8,412 bases of DNA, taken from positions 1 to 8,412 of the forward strand of contig DGEZ01000146.1 in the NCBI GenBank assembly GCA_002391425.1, written 5' to 3'. The notes beneath the pieces were generated by a model. The model was given only the letters and a program-made list of their open reading frames with translations. It made no database searches and had not been told where the DNA came from. How positions within the stretch are numbered: the first letter of the stretch is position 1; each line of letters begins with the position of its first letter. This DNA is from Micrococcales bacterium UBA3913. Its GTDB lineage: Bacteria > Actinomycetota > Actinomycetes > Actinomycetales > Microbacteriaceae. A program made the translations under genes and the position numbers. Positions 1 through 6,089 of this stretch are shown here, piece by piece.

Positions 1-449
1 GGCCGGTGCGCTCGGTTATCGGTGTCGCGGCGCGTTGCGTGTGCGGTAACCCCACGGTGGTCTCCACCGCCCCCCGCCTGTCGGATGGCTCGCCGTTCCC
101 GACCTTCTACTACCTGACCCACCCGGCTGCGGTGGCGGCCATGAGCGAGCTGGAAGCCACCCAGGTGATGCTGGAATTCACCGGGATGCTCGAGGCCGAC
201 TCCGCGCTACGATCCGCGTACGAACGTGCCCACAGCTTGTACCTGGCCGATCGTGCCCACTGGGGCGACCCGGTCGAGATCCGCGGGGTATCGGCCGGGG
301 GTATGCCCCGTCGGGTGAAGTGCCTGCACGCGCTGGCCGGGCATGCGTTGGCGGCAGGCCCCGGGGTGAATCCGATCGGCGATCTCGCCCTGGCCCGCTC
401 GTCGTGGTCTCCTCGGCGCTGCGCCTGCGCGCGCCCGCGGCGGGGTTAG
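1..449 (+). CDS. DUF501 family protein, 3' part (start lies upstream of window)
   Basis: The frame is open from the first base (codon CCG at 3-5 precedes the GTG at 6), so the true start is probably upstream and about 148 residues are visible. I recognise the DUF501 family by the Arg-Cys-x-Cys-Gly segment followed by VVSTAPRLSDGSPFPTFYYL, and by GGMPRRVKCLHALAGHALAAGPGVNPIGD near the C-terminus (counting V at base 6 as residue 1: C11, C13, C106, H108, H113). The protein ends in WSPRRCAC, a second Cys-x-Cys (C139, C141). The molecular function of DUF501 is unknown; the conserved Cys/His residues could bind metal, which is inference. In mycobacteria the family sits between a DivIC-like gene and ppx/gppA (Rv1024-Rv1026). 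Here the next gene is instead convergent and unrelated. The stop TAG (447-449) overlaps the stop of the neighbour by 4 bp. Confidence 0.85.
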   Translation, partial: PVRSVIGVAARCVCGNPTVVSTAPRLSDGSPFPTFYYLTHPAAVAAMSELEATQVMLEFTGMLEADSALRSAYERAHSLYLADRAHWGDPVEIRGVSAGGMPRRVKCLHALAGHALAAGPGVNPIGDLALARSSWSPRRCACARPRRG

Positions 450-1309
450 GATTTCTCCCGCAGTCGCACCTTGTTCTTCTTCTCGTCCAGCTCCACGAGG
501 TTCGCCCGGGACCGCACGAACTCCGTGAACTTCACGAATCCCAGTGCCGATTCCTGGAACGCGGGCTCCATCCGCAGCATCTGGTTCTTGATACTGCCCA
601 GCGGCTGCCAGTCCTGTTCGGTCCGTGAAGTCGCGTATTCGAGGGCGCGCAACAACAGCTGGGTGGCGCGTGACTTCGACACTGCCGGCGTGCCATTTCC
701 GCGGCCAGAGGCCGGGGCTGCAGGGGGTTGCTTCGGGGGTGTGGTTGTGGCAACCGGGGTGGCGGGGGCGGTCTCGGGTTCGTCCTCGCTGTCATCCTGC
801 GGGGCGCGCAGGCCGGGGAGCCCGTCGTAGCTCCAGTACTCGTCGCAGGCCGCCTGGAGGTATTTGCTGATCGATCCGGCCACGCCGATACCGACCACGT
901 AGCAGCCGCGGCGGCGGGCGTGCTGTGCCAGCGGGATGTAGTCGGAGTCGCCCGCGACGATGACCAGGTGGCTGATGTCCCGGGACTGGGCGAGATCTTC
1001 GACCGCGTCGATGGCCAGTCGGATATCGGCACCGTTCTTGAACTTTGCGGTGGTCTTGAACAGCTGCACGAGGGAGACAGCGCGGCCGGTGAGCTGTTCG
1101 TGGTAGCTGGAGTTCTGCGGGTCGGACCAGTCCGCGTACGCTCTCGAGATGGCGACGGTGCCGAATGAGGATGCGAAGTCGAGGATCGCCCCGACGTCGA
1201 GGACGGCTGGCGTACCGTTGTCGCTTCCATGCCGCACGGTGGATATGACGATGTTGTCGAAGTCGAGGTAGACCGCGACCCGCCCCTGATCCCTGCCTGG
1301 TTCGCTCAT
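446..1309 (-). CDS. NYN (PIN-like) domain protein with C-terminal OST-HTH/LOTUS domain
   Basis: The protein has 287 residues from the ATG at 1309. The NYN domain (about residues 9-165) has the acidic residues expected for a PIN-like metal-dependent RNase: YLDFDNI near the N-terminus (D16, D18), NGADIRLAIDA (D95), and VIVAGDSDYIPLAQHARRRG (D121, D123). A Pro/Ala/Thr-rich, probably disordered linker (about 168-210) joins a C-terminal winged-helix segment (about 213-287, LLLRALEYATS ... PLGSIKNQMLRMEPAF ... FVKFTEFV), typical of OST-HTH/LOTUS, a predicted RNA-binding module. Role in RNA processing or decay is inferred from the family; substrates are unknown. The frame continues upstream to a GTG at 1375, which would add 22 Ser/Pro-rich residues without a ribosome site. 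I prefer ATG 1309, preceded by GAAGG (2-nt gap) and by a TAAGTT -10-like box that would place transcription start very near the ATG. The stop overlaps the DUF501 stop. Confidence 0.88.
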   Translation of the reverse strand: MSEPGRDQGRVAVYLDFDNIVISTVRHGSDNGTPAVLDVGAILDFASSFGTVAISRAYADWSDPQNSSYHEQLTGRAVSLVQLFKTTAKFKNGADIRLAIDAVEDLAQSRDISHLVIVAGDSDYIPLAQHARRRGCYVVGIGVAGSISKYLQAACDEYWSYDGLPGLRAPQDDSEDEPETAPATPVATTTPPKQPPAAPASGRGNGTPAVSKSRATQLLLRALEYATSRTEQDWQPLGSIKNQMLRMEPAFQESALGFVKFTEFVRSRANLVELDEKKNKVRLREKS

Positions 1310-1316
1310 GGCCTTC

Positions 1317-1322
1317 AACTTA
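1317..1322 (-). promoter_or_regulatory. Possible -10 box of the NYN gene
   Basis: On the minus strand TGCTAAGTT lies just before the chosen start. TAAGTT resembles an actinobacterial -10 with an upstream TGn, and the gap to the ATG is 7 nt, so the mRNA would have almost no leader. No convincing -35 is visible. This is inference from a short motif. Confidence 0.25.
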
Positions 1323-1398
1323 GCATTCGGCTGTGAAGACGGAGACGAAAATGGGCTGGAGTCTGTCCCCGGCACATGCGGTGTATGCGGAGCCGGAG

Positions 1399-1455
1399 TA
1401 GACTAACCGGTTGGGGCATTCACACGAAAAAAGCAGGAAGAAATAAGGGACCATT
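1399..1455 (+). promoter_or_regulatory. Candidate -10 region and ribosome site of the NADH dehydrogenase gene
   Basis: TAGACT (1399-1404) fits the loose actinobacterial -10 pattern TAnnnT. It is followed by the 8-bp palindrome AACCGGTT (1405-1412), where transcription would start. No clear -35 is visible. The purine-rich stretch AAGGGA (1445-1450) lies 5 nt before the GTG at 1456 and is a good Shine-Dalgarno, which decides this start. The spacer 1310-1455 is divergent and must hold the promoters of both flanking genes. Confidence 0.35.
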
Positions 1456-2847
1456 GTGACAAAGATATTGATTCTGGGTGGTGGATACGCGGGTTTCTAC
1501 ACCGCAAAGAAGCTGGAGAAGCACCTGCGCTCGGGTGAGGCCGAGGTGACGATCGTGGATCCGCTGCCGTATATGACGTACTTGCCGTTCCTGCCTGAGG
1601 TGGCGGCATCGCAGATTGAGGCACGTCACGTCGTGGTCTCGCACCGGCGTCACCTGAAGAAGACGTCATTCGTCCAGGGCAAGGTCACGGCGATCTCTGC
1701 TGCGGACAAGAAGGTGACCGTTGTTCCGGTCACCGGTGGTGACTCCTTCGACATCGAGTACGACGAGCTTGTCGTCACGCTGGGTTCGGTTTCCCGTACC
1801 TTCCCGATTCCCGGCGTCGCGGACAACGCTATCGGTCTGAAGTCGGTGGAGGAAGCCACGGCCATCCGCGATCGTCTGATCGATAACTTCAACAAGGCTG
1901 CTGGCCTTCCGGCAGGGCCCGAGCGTGCCCGACTGCTGACGGTCATCGTCGTCGGCGGTGGGTTTGCGGGCATCGAGGTGTTCGCTGAGTTGCGCTCGTT
2001 TGCGACATCCCTGCTGAAGTACTATCCGGAGATCGACTTCAACGAGGTGCAGTTCCACCTGGTGGAGGCCATGGGCAACATCATGCCGGAGGTTTCGCAT
2101 GAGACCAGCCTGTGGGTGCTCAAGAACCTCTCGGAGCGGAACGCGACCGTGCACCTGTGGACGCAGCTCGCCGACGCCACGGGTGGGCACTGCGTGCTCA
2201 AGAAGATCCACAAGGACAAGGAGGGCAACCTCGTTGAGCCGGAGGAGACGCACGAGTTCGACTCCGACATCATCATCTGGACGGCCGGCGTCATGGCGAA
2301 CCCGGTGTTGAAGGCCTCGGATCTTCCCCTGGAGCCGCGCGGTCGTCTGCGTCTTCGCGCCGACTTGCGCGTGGAGGGTGACGATGGTGTGGTTGAGCAC
2401 GTCTGGGGTGCTGGCGACGCAACCCAGGTCCCGGACCTCTCCGGCAGCGGCCTCCCCTTCGACGGGTCGTGCGTGCCGAACGCGCAGCACGCGGTGCGGC
2501 AGGCGAAGCGGCTGGCGAAGAACATCGTGGCGTCGTTGCGCGGTGAACAGCCCCGCGACTACCTCCACAAGCCGCAGGGCGCGGTGGCGGGCCTCGGCCC
2601 CGGCCGCGGCGTGTACACGAACGGCAAGAAGAAGTTCGCCATCAAGGGATGGGTGGCCTGGGTGATGCACCGCGGCTACCACGGTCTCGCGATGCCCATG
2701 TGGGAGCGCAAGTGGCGCGTCGTTGGGGACTGGCTGGGTGAGGCCTTCCTGCACCGTGACATCGTCACGCTCGAGAAAGTCCAGGAGCCTCGGGCCTTCT
2801 TCGAGGAGTTCGCATCTCGGCCGAAGCCGCCGGCGGATAAGAAGTAG
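1456..2847 (+). CDS. ndh: Type II NADH dehydrogenase (NDH-2)-like FAD-dependent oxidoreductase
   Basis: The 463-residue flavoprotein of the pyridine nucleotide-disulfide oxidoreductase fold most likely passes electrons from NADH to menaquinone without pumping protons, as a peripheral membrane enzyme. Visible motifs in order: N-terminal FAD site ILILGGGYAGFYTAKKL (GGGYAG, residues 8-13); NAD(P)H site VIVVGGGFAGIEVFAEL (GGGFAG, 167-172); TAGV (276-279); second FAD contact VWGAGDATQVPD (317-327); and AQHAVRQ (343-349), the AQxAxxQ motif that marks NDH-2 quinone sites. The C-terminal part, HRGYHGLAMPMWERKW (405-420), is the amphipathic region usual in actinobacterial members and likely touches the membrane. 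It starts with GTG behind a good Shine-Dalgarno. Length fits the family. It is monocistronic as far as can be seen, followed by a strong inverted repeat. Alternative: another FAD-dependent NAD(P)H oxidoreductase of the same superfamily with a different acceptor; the symbol is a family-level assignment. Confidence 0.85.
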   Translation: MTKILILGGGYAGFYTAKKLEKHLRSGEAEVTIVDPLPYMTYLPFLPEVAASQIEARHVVVSHRRHLKKTSFVQGKVTAISAADKKVTVVPVTGGDSFDIEYDELVVTLGSVSRTFPIPGVADNAIGLKSVEEATAIRDRLIDNFNKAAGLPAGPERARLLTVIVVGGGFAGIEVFAELRSFATSLLKYYPEIDFNEVQFHLVEAMGNIMPEVSHETSLWVLKNLSERNATVHLWTQLADATGGHCVLKKIHKDKEGNLVEPEETHEFDSDIIIWTAGVMANPVLKASDLPLEPRGRLRLRADLRVEGDDGVVEHVWGAGDATQVPDLSGSGLPFDGSCVPNAQHAVRQAKRLAKNIVASLRGEQPRDYLHKPQGAVAGLGPGRGVYTNGKKKFAIKGWVAWVMHRGYHGLAMPMWERKWRVVGDWLGEAFLHRDIVTLEKVQEPRAFFEEFASRPKPPADKK

Positions 2848-2861
2848 TTCGTCACTTTCAG

Positions 2862-2897
2862 ACGTGGGGACCATGTGATGTCACATGGTCCCCACGT
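2862..2897 (+). terminator. Perfect 17-bp inverted repeat after ndh, likely terminator hairpin
   Basis: The arms ACGTGGGGACCATGTGA (2862-2878) and TCACATGGTCCCCACGT (2881-2897) are perfectly complementary with only TG between them, 14 nt after the stop of ndh. No T-run follows, so it would be a U-less hairpin of the kind common in actinobacteria. The right arm is shared with the first CRISPR-like unit, so an alternative fold exists (CCCCAC 2890-2895 with GTGGGG 2902-2907). Because the repeat is nearly a DNA palindrome, it could also be a protein-binding site. Confidence 0.6.
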
Positions 2898-3032
2898 GTA
2901 TGTGGGGGATATTGGTACCACGGTGCGTCCCGGGGCTCACGCGGATGCTCCCCGCGGGCATGTGGTGTTCCAGCGCAGCAGCCGTCACCGCACCAATAAC
3001 CGAGGATGCTCCCCGCGGGCATGTGGGCGATG
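2883..3032 (+). CRISPR. Degenerate CRISPR-like mini-array (type I-E geometry), 2-3 units, no cas genes in window
   Basis: Two copies of a 23-bp identical sequence (2943-2965 and 3004-3026, core CCCCGCGGGCATGTGG) lie exactly 61 bp apart. Taking a 29-nt unit (2943-2971), the spacer 2972-3003 is 32 nt; 29+32 is the type I-E arrangement. A third, diverged unit lies 60 bp upstream (core CCCCACGTGTATGTGG, 2890-2905, 13 of 16 bases shared). Each unit can fold into the I-E style 7-bp stem with a 4-nt loop: CCCCACG/TGTGGGG in unit 1 (loop TGTA), and CCCCGCG/TGTGG.. with loop GGCA and G-U pairs or one mismatch in units 2 and 3. The ends of the units differ (TGTTCC against GCGATG), so the array looks decayed. 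Strand is uncertain. Alternatives: a small family of hairpin repeats or tandem operators. Chance is unlikely for the 23-bp identity. Confidence 0.42.
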
Positions 3033-3053
3033 TTTGCGGGTTGCCTGGCACGC

Positions 3054-3253
3054 TTTGTCACTTTCGACAGTGTGACCGCTCCCGCCGTCACCAACATTTG
3101 GCTAACGCTATACAAAACTAGTGGCAGAGCGTGCCAACTCATAGGATCACATCATCAAGTGAATATTTCGGTAGACCAGACGGCGGGCGCCCTGCCGAAC
3201 GACAGCCGGCTCACCATCCTCCGCGCCGGCATCAGACCTCCGCCACGGCCGTC
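3054..3253 (+). promoter_or_regulatory. adhE promoter and leader region
   Basis: This stretch lies between the repeats and adhE and holds no convincing gene. GTCAC (3057-3061) and GTGAC (3072-3076) form a dyad around 10 nt; a similar TCAC-N8-GTGA dyad lies at 3147-3162. The AT-rich patch GCTATACAAAACTAG contains TATACA (3109-3114), the best -10 candidate, with only a poor -35 (GTCACC, 3087-3092, 16-nt gap). The upstream dyad would then sit just before the -35, and the second dyad after the start. Farther down, TTCGG (3167-3171)/CCGAA (3195-3199) flank CGGCGGGC/GCCCTGCCG, and GCCGGC occurs at 3205-3210 and 3225-3230, so a leader of about 150 nt could be structured. A match to the Rex operator was looked for and not found. 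Confidence 0.35.
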
Positions 3254-3260
3254 AAGGAAG
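3254..3260 (+). promoter_or_regulatory. Shine-Dalgarno of adhE
   Basis: AAGGAAG ends 7 nt before the ATG at 3268, an ideal distance. It supports this start although the resulting protein has an N-terminus longer than that of E. coli AdhE. Confidence 0.75.
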
Positions 3261-3267
3261 AGCAGAA

Positions 3268-6027
3268 ATGCCCAACACGGACAAGCCCATTTCGTCCCCC
3301 TCCCCGGAGGAGAGCGCGACTGTCGGCATCACCGAAGAGGATGCGATCGCTCGTGACATCGACGATCTCGTCGCCAATGCGCTTCAGGCATTGAAAGAGT
3401 ACGAAACGTACGACCAGAACGACATTGACTACATCGTCAAGAAAGCCTCCGTCTCCGCACTCGGACATCACCTGAGCCTGGCCCGGGCCGCAGTCGAAGA
3501 GACCGGTCGTGGTGTGTTCGAGGACAAGGCGGTGAAGAACATCTTCGCCTGTGAGCACGTGACCCACTCGATGAAGCGGATGAAGACCGTCGGCATCATC
3601 TCCGAAGACGAGCTCACCGGGATCATTGAAGTGGCCGAGCCCGTGGGGGTGGTCGCTGGGATTACCCCCGTGACAAACCCGACATCGACGGCGATCTTCA
3701 AATCCCTCATCTCGATCAAGACTCGCAACCCGATCATCTTCGCGTTCCACCCCAACGCACAGAAATCCTCCGTCGAAGCAGCGCGGATCGTGCGCGACGC
3801 CGCCATCAAAGCTGGAGCTCCCGAATACTGCGTACAGTGGATCGAGACACCCTCGATGCAGGCCACCTCGCTGCTCATGAATCACCCGGGGGTGTCCACC
3901 ATCCTCGCCACCGGCGGAAACGCTATGGTGCGGGCGGCCTACTCCTGCGGCAAGCCAGCACTGGGTGTTGGCGCGGGCAACGTTCCCGCCTACGTCGAAA
4001 AGAGCGCCGACGTGAAGCGGGCCGTCAACGATCTGGTTCTGTCAAAGTCCTTCGACAACGGCATGATCTGCGCCTCCGAGCAGGCGGCCATCCTGGACGA
4101 TGAGATCTACGACCAGGTGATGGATGAATTCGCACGTCTGCACGCCTACCGGTGCACGCCCGAAGAGAAGGCGATGCTCGAAGAGTTCGCCTTCGGGGTG
4201 CGCGCGGGCAGCCAGAACTGTGCGGGCGCCAAACTCAACGCGAGCATCGTCGGGAAGTCCCCCGTGTGGATCGCTGAACAAGCCGGATTCACCGTACCGG
4301 AAGACACCTCGATCCTGCTGGCTGAGGCCAGCGAGGTGAGCCCGGCGGAGCCGCTCACCCGCGAAAAGCTGTGTCCGATCCTCACCGTGTTGCGCGCGCA
4401 CAGCACGGACGAGGGCATCACCCTTGCCGAGCGGATGGTCGAACAAGACGGGTTGGGGCACTCGGCCGTCATCCACACGGCGGACACGGAGCTCATCAAG
4501 GAGTACGGCATGCGGGTCAAAGCCGTGCGCATCCTGACGAACTCGCCCTCCTCACACGGCGGCATCGGCGACATCTACAACGCCATCATGCCCTCGCTCA
4601 CCCTCGGCTGCGGCTCCTACGGGCACAACTCGGTCTCGAACAACGTCTCCGCGGTCAACCTCATCAACGTCAAGCGGATCGCGCGGAGGAACAACAATAT
4701 GCAGTGGTTCAAGGTCCCGGCGAAGGTGTACATCGAGCCGAACTCGATCCAATACCTCGCTCGGATGCAGCACGTGGAGCGGGTGACAATCGTCACCGAC
4801 AAGGTCATGACCGACCTCGGATTTGTCGATCGCATCCTGGATGTGCTCGGCCGCCGCGACAAGAAGGTCTCCGTGCAGATCTTCGACAATGTGGAGCCCG
4901 AGCCCAGCATCGAGTCGGTCAAGCGGGGCGCGCGACGCATGGAAGAGTTCCAGCCCGATACCATCATCGCGCTCGGCGGGGGTTCCCCCATGGATGCGGC
5001 CAAGGTCATGTGGCTGCTGTACGAGCACCCGGAAATCGAGTTCTCGGATATGCGCGAGAAGTACTTCGATGTGCGCAAGAGGGCGTTCAAGTTCCCCGAC
5101 CTGGGCGACAAGGCGAGCCTGGTGTGCATCCCGACCACGTCCGGAACTGGCGCGGAGGTCACCCCCTTCGCCGTGATCACAGACCCGGAGAATGGATACA
5201 AGTACCCGCTGGCCGATTACGCCCTGGTACCGACGGTCGCGATCATCGATCCCGTGCTCACCGAGAAGATGCCCAAGAGCCTGGCCGCGGATTCCGGTTT
5301 CGATGCGCTCACGCACGCGACCGAGGCGTACGTGTCGGTCTACGCGAACGACTTCAGTGACGGGATGGCGCTCCAGGCGATCAAGCTGATCTTCGAGAAC
5401 ATCTCGAACTCGGTGAACCGTACCGGAGACGTCACCGCGGCGCGCGAAAAGATGCACAACGCGGGGACCGTCGCCGGAATGGCGTTCGGCAACGCCTTCT
5501 TGGGCATCGTGCACGCCATGGCACACACGATCGGCTCCCAGTACCACATCCCGCACGGCCGGACGAACGCGATCCTGCTTCCCCACGTGATCCGGTACAA
5601 CGGGTCGATCCCGACGAAGCTCAACTGTTGGCCGAAGTACGACCACTATGTTGCGCCCGAGCGCTTCCAGAACATCGCCCGCGTGCTCGGACTGCCGGCC
5701 GCGACCCCGGAGGAAGGCGTGGAGTCGTATGCGCGCGCAGTGGAGGCGTTGCGCGACGAGCTGGGCATCCCCGCCTCCTTCCAGGAAGCAGGTGTCTCGG
5801 AGAGTGCCTTCATCGGGAACCTCGACCAGCTCGCGTACCGCTCCTACGAGGACCAGTGCGCACCGGCGAACCCACGCATGCCGATGCTGGAGGATATGAA
5901 GCTCATCATGGAGGCGGCGTTCTACGGAACTACCGTTGACGCCGTGAAGGCTTCGCGTTCCGTCGCGGCGACGGAGGAGAAGTCGGGCAAGAAGCGGACC
6001 AGGAAGGCCCCGGCGAAGCAGGCATAA
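3268..6027 (+). CDS. adhE: Bifunctional acetaldehyde-CoA/alcohol dehydrogenase AdhE
   Basis: This cytosolic 919-residue enzyme converts acetyl-CoA to acetaldehyde and then ethanol, using two NADH. The N-terminal CoA-acylating aldehyde dehydrogenase domain (about 25-460) has NPTSTAIFKSLISIKTRN (137-154), ILATGG (212-217), GVGAGN (233-238) and the catalytic cysteine C268 in SFDNGMICASEQ. The C-terminal iron-dependent alcohol dehydrogenase domain (about 480-890) has the NAD-binding GGGSPMDAAK (570-579), TTSGTGAEVTPFAVITD, and the metal ligands D679, H683 (FDALTH), H749 (IVHAMAH) and H763 (IPHG), matching E. coli D653, H657, H723 and H737. The linker segment IARRNNNMQWFKVP matches the inter-domain region that supports spirosome formation in the E. 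coli enzyme. The C-terminus is a Lys/Arg/Ala tail (KKRTRKAPAK), as in E. coli. Against E. coli (891 aa) the N-terminus is about 25 residues longer and Ser/Pro/Glu-rich. No frameshift or missing key residue is seen. It is a single gene; its start is backed by a strong Shine-Dalgarno. Confidence 0.97.
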   Translation: MPNTDKPISSPSPEESATVGITEEDAIARDIDDLVANALQALKEYETYDQNDIDYIVKKASVSALGHHLSLARAAVEETGRGVFEDKAVKNIFACEHVTHSMKRMKTVGIISEDELTGIIEVAEPVGVVAGITPVTNPTSTAIFKSLISIKTRNPIIFAFHPNAQKSSVEAARIVRDAAIKAGAPEYCVQWIETPSMQATSLLMNHPGVSTILATGGNAMVRAAYSCGKPALGVGAGNVPAYVEKSADVKRAVNDLVLSKSFDNGMICASEQAAILDDEIYDQVMDEFARLHAYRCTPEEKAMLEEFAFGVRAGSQNCAGAKLNASIVGKSPVWIAEQAGFTVPEDTSILLAEASEVSPAEPLTREKLCPILTVLRAHSTDEGITLAERMVEQDGLGHSAVIHTADTELIKEYGMRVKAVRILTNSPSSHGGIGDIYNAIMPSLTLGCGSYGHNSVSNNVSAVNLINVKRIARRNNNMQWFKVPAKVYIEPNSIQYLARMQHVERVTIVTDKVMTDLGFVDRILDVLGRRDKKVSVQIFDNVEPEPSIESVKRGARRMEEFQPDTIIALGGGSPMDAAKVMWLLYEHPEIEFSDMREKYFDVRKRAFKFPDLGDKASLVCIPTTSGTGAEVTPFAVITDPENGYKYPLADYALVPTVAIIDPVLTEKMPKSLAADSGFDALTHATEAYVSVYANDFSDGMALQAIKLIFENISNSVNRTGDVTAAREKMHNAGTVAGMAFGNAFLGIVHAMAHTIGSQYHIPHGRTNAILLPHVIRYNGSIPTKLNCWPKYDHYVAPERFQNIARVLGLPAATPEEGVESYARAVEALRDELGIPASFQEAGVSESAFIGNLDQLAYRSYEDQCAPANPRMPMLEDMKLIMEAAFYGTTVDAVKASRSVAATEEKSGKKRTRKAPAKQA

Positions 6028-6040
6028 CTCCTGCAGGGTC

Positions 6041-6089
6041 GGGTTTAGAACAAACCCTTCGGCGGCGGCGGTGACATCACCGCCGCCGC
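6041..6089. terminator. Two adjacent hairpins at the convergent junction, probable bidirectional terminator
   Basis: GGGTTT (6041-6046) and AAACCC (6052-6057) form a 6-bp stem over the stop codon of the minus-strand gene. Next to it GCGGCGGCGGTGA (6062-6074) and TCACCGCCGCCGC (6077-6089) form a perfect 13-bp inverted repeat with CA between the arms. The adhE stop is at 6025-6027, so adhE transcripts would meet both hairpins. The larger one lies inside the last codons of the minus-strand gene, and only the smaller one can act after translation there. No T-run follows on either strand. Confidence 0.5.

Noticed and set aside
1310..1375. 22-residue N-terminal extension of the NYN protein from GTG 1375
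   Set aside because: The extra residues are Ser/Pro-rich, no ribosome site precedes that GTG, and it would push the gene close to the ndh promoter. It cannot be fully excluded.
2858..3142. Minus-strand 94-codon frame over the intergenic region
   Set aside because: Its sequence is made of the CRISPR-like repeats (PHARGEHP, PHTRGDH), a known kind of spurious prediction.
3057..3162. Rex operator upstream of adhE
   Set aside because: No TTGTGAAnnnnTTCACAA-like inverted repeat is present; the dyads seen have the half-sites in the opposite order.
3006..3394. Overlapping small frames upstream of adhE (for example from 3006 and from the GTG at 3131)
   Set aside because: They run through the repeats and leader into the adhE start in other frames, lack a ribosome site, and give low-complexity, Arg/Pro-rich products with no recognisable domain.
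4371..5646. Long frames inside adhE (329 codons on + and 364 codons on -)
   Set aside because: They are by-products of GC-rich codon use in the clearly real adhE frame and show no domain.
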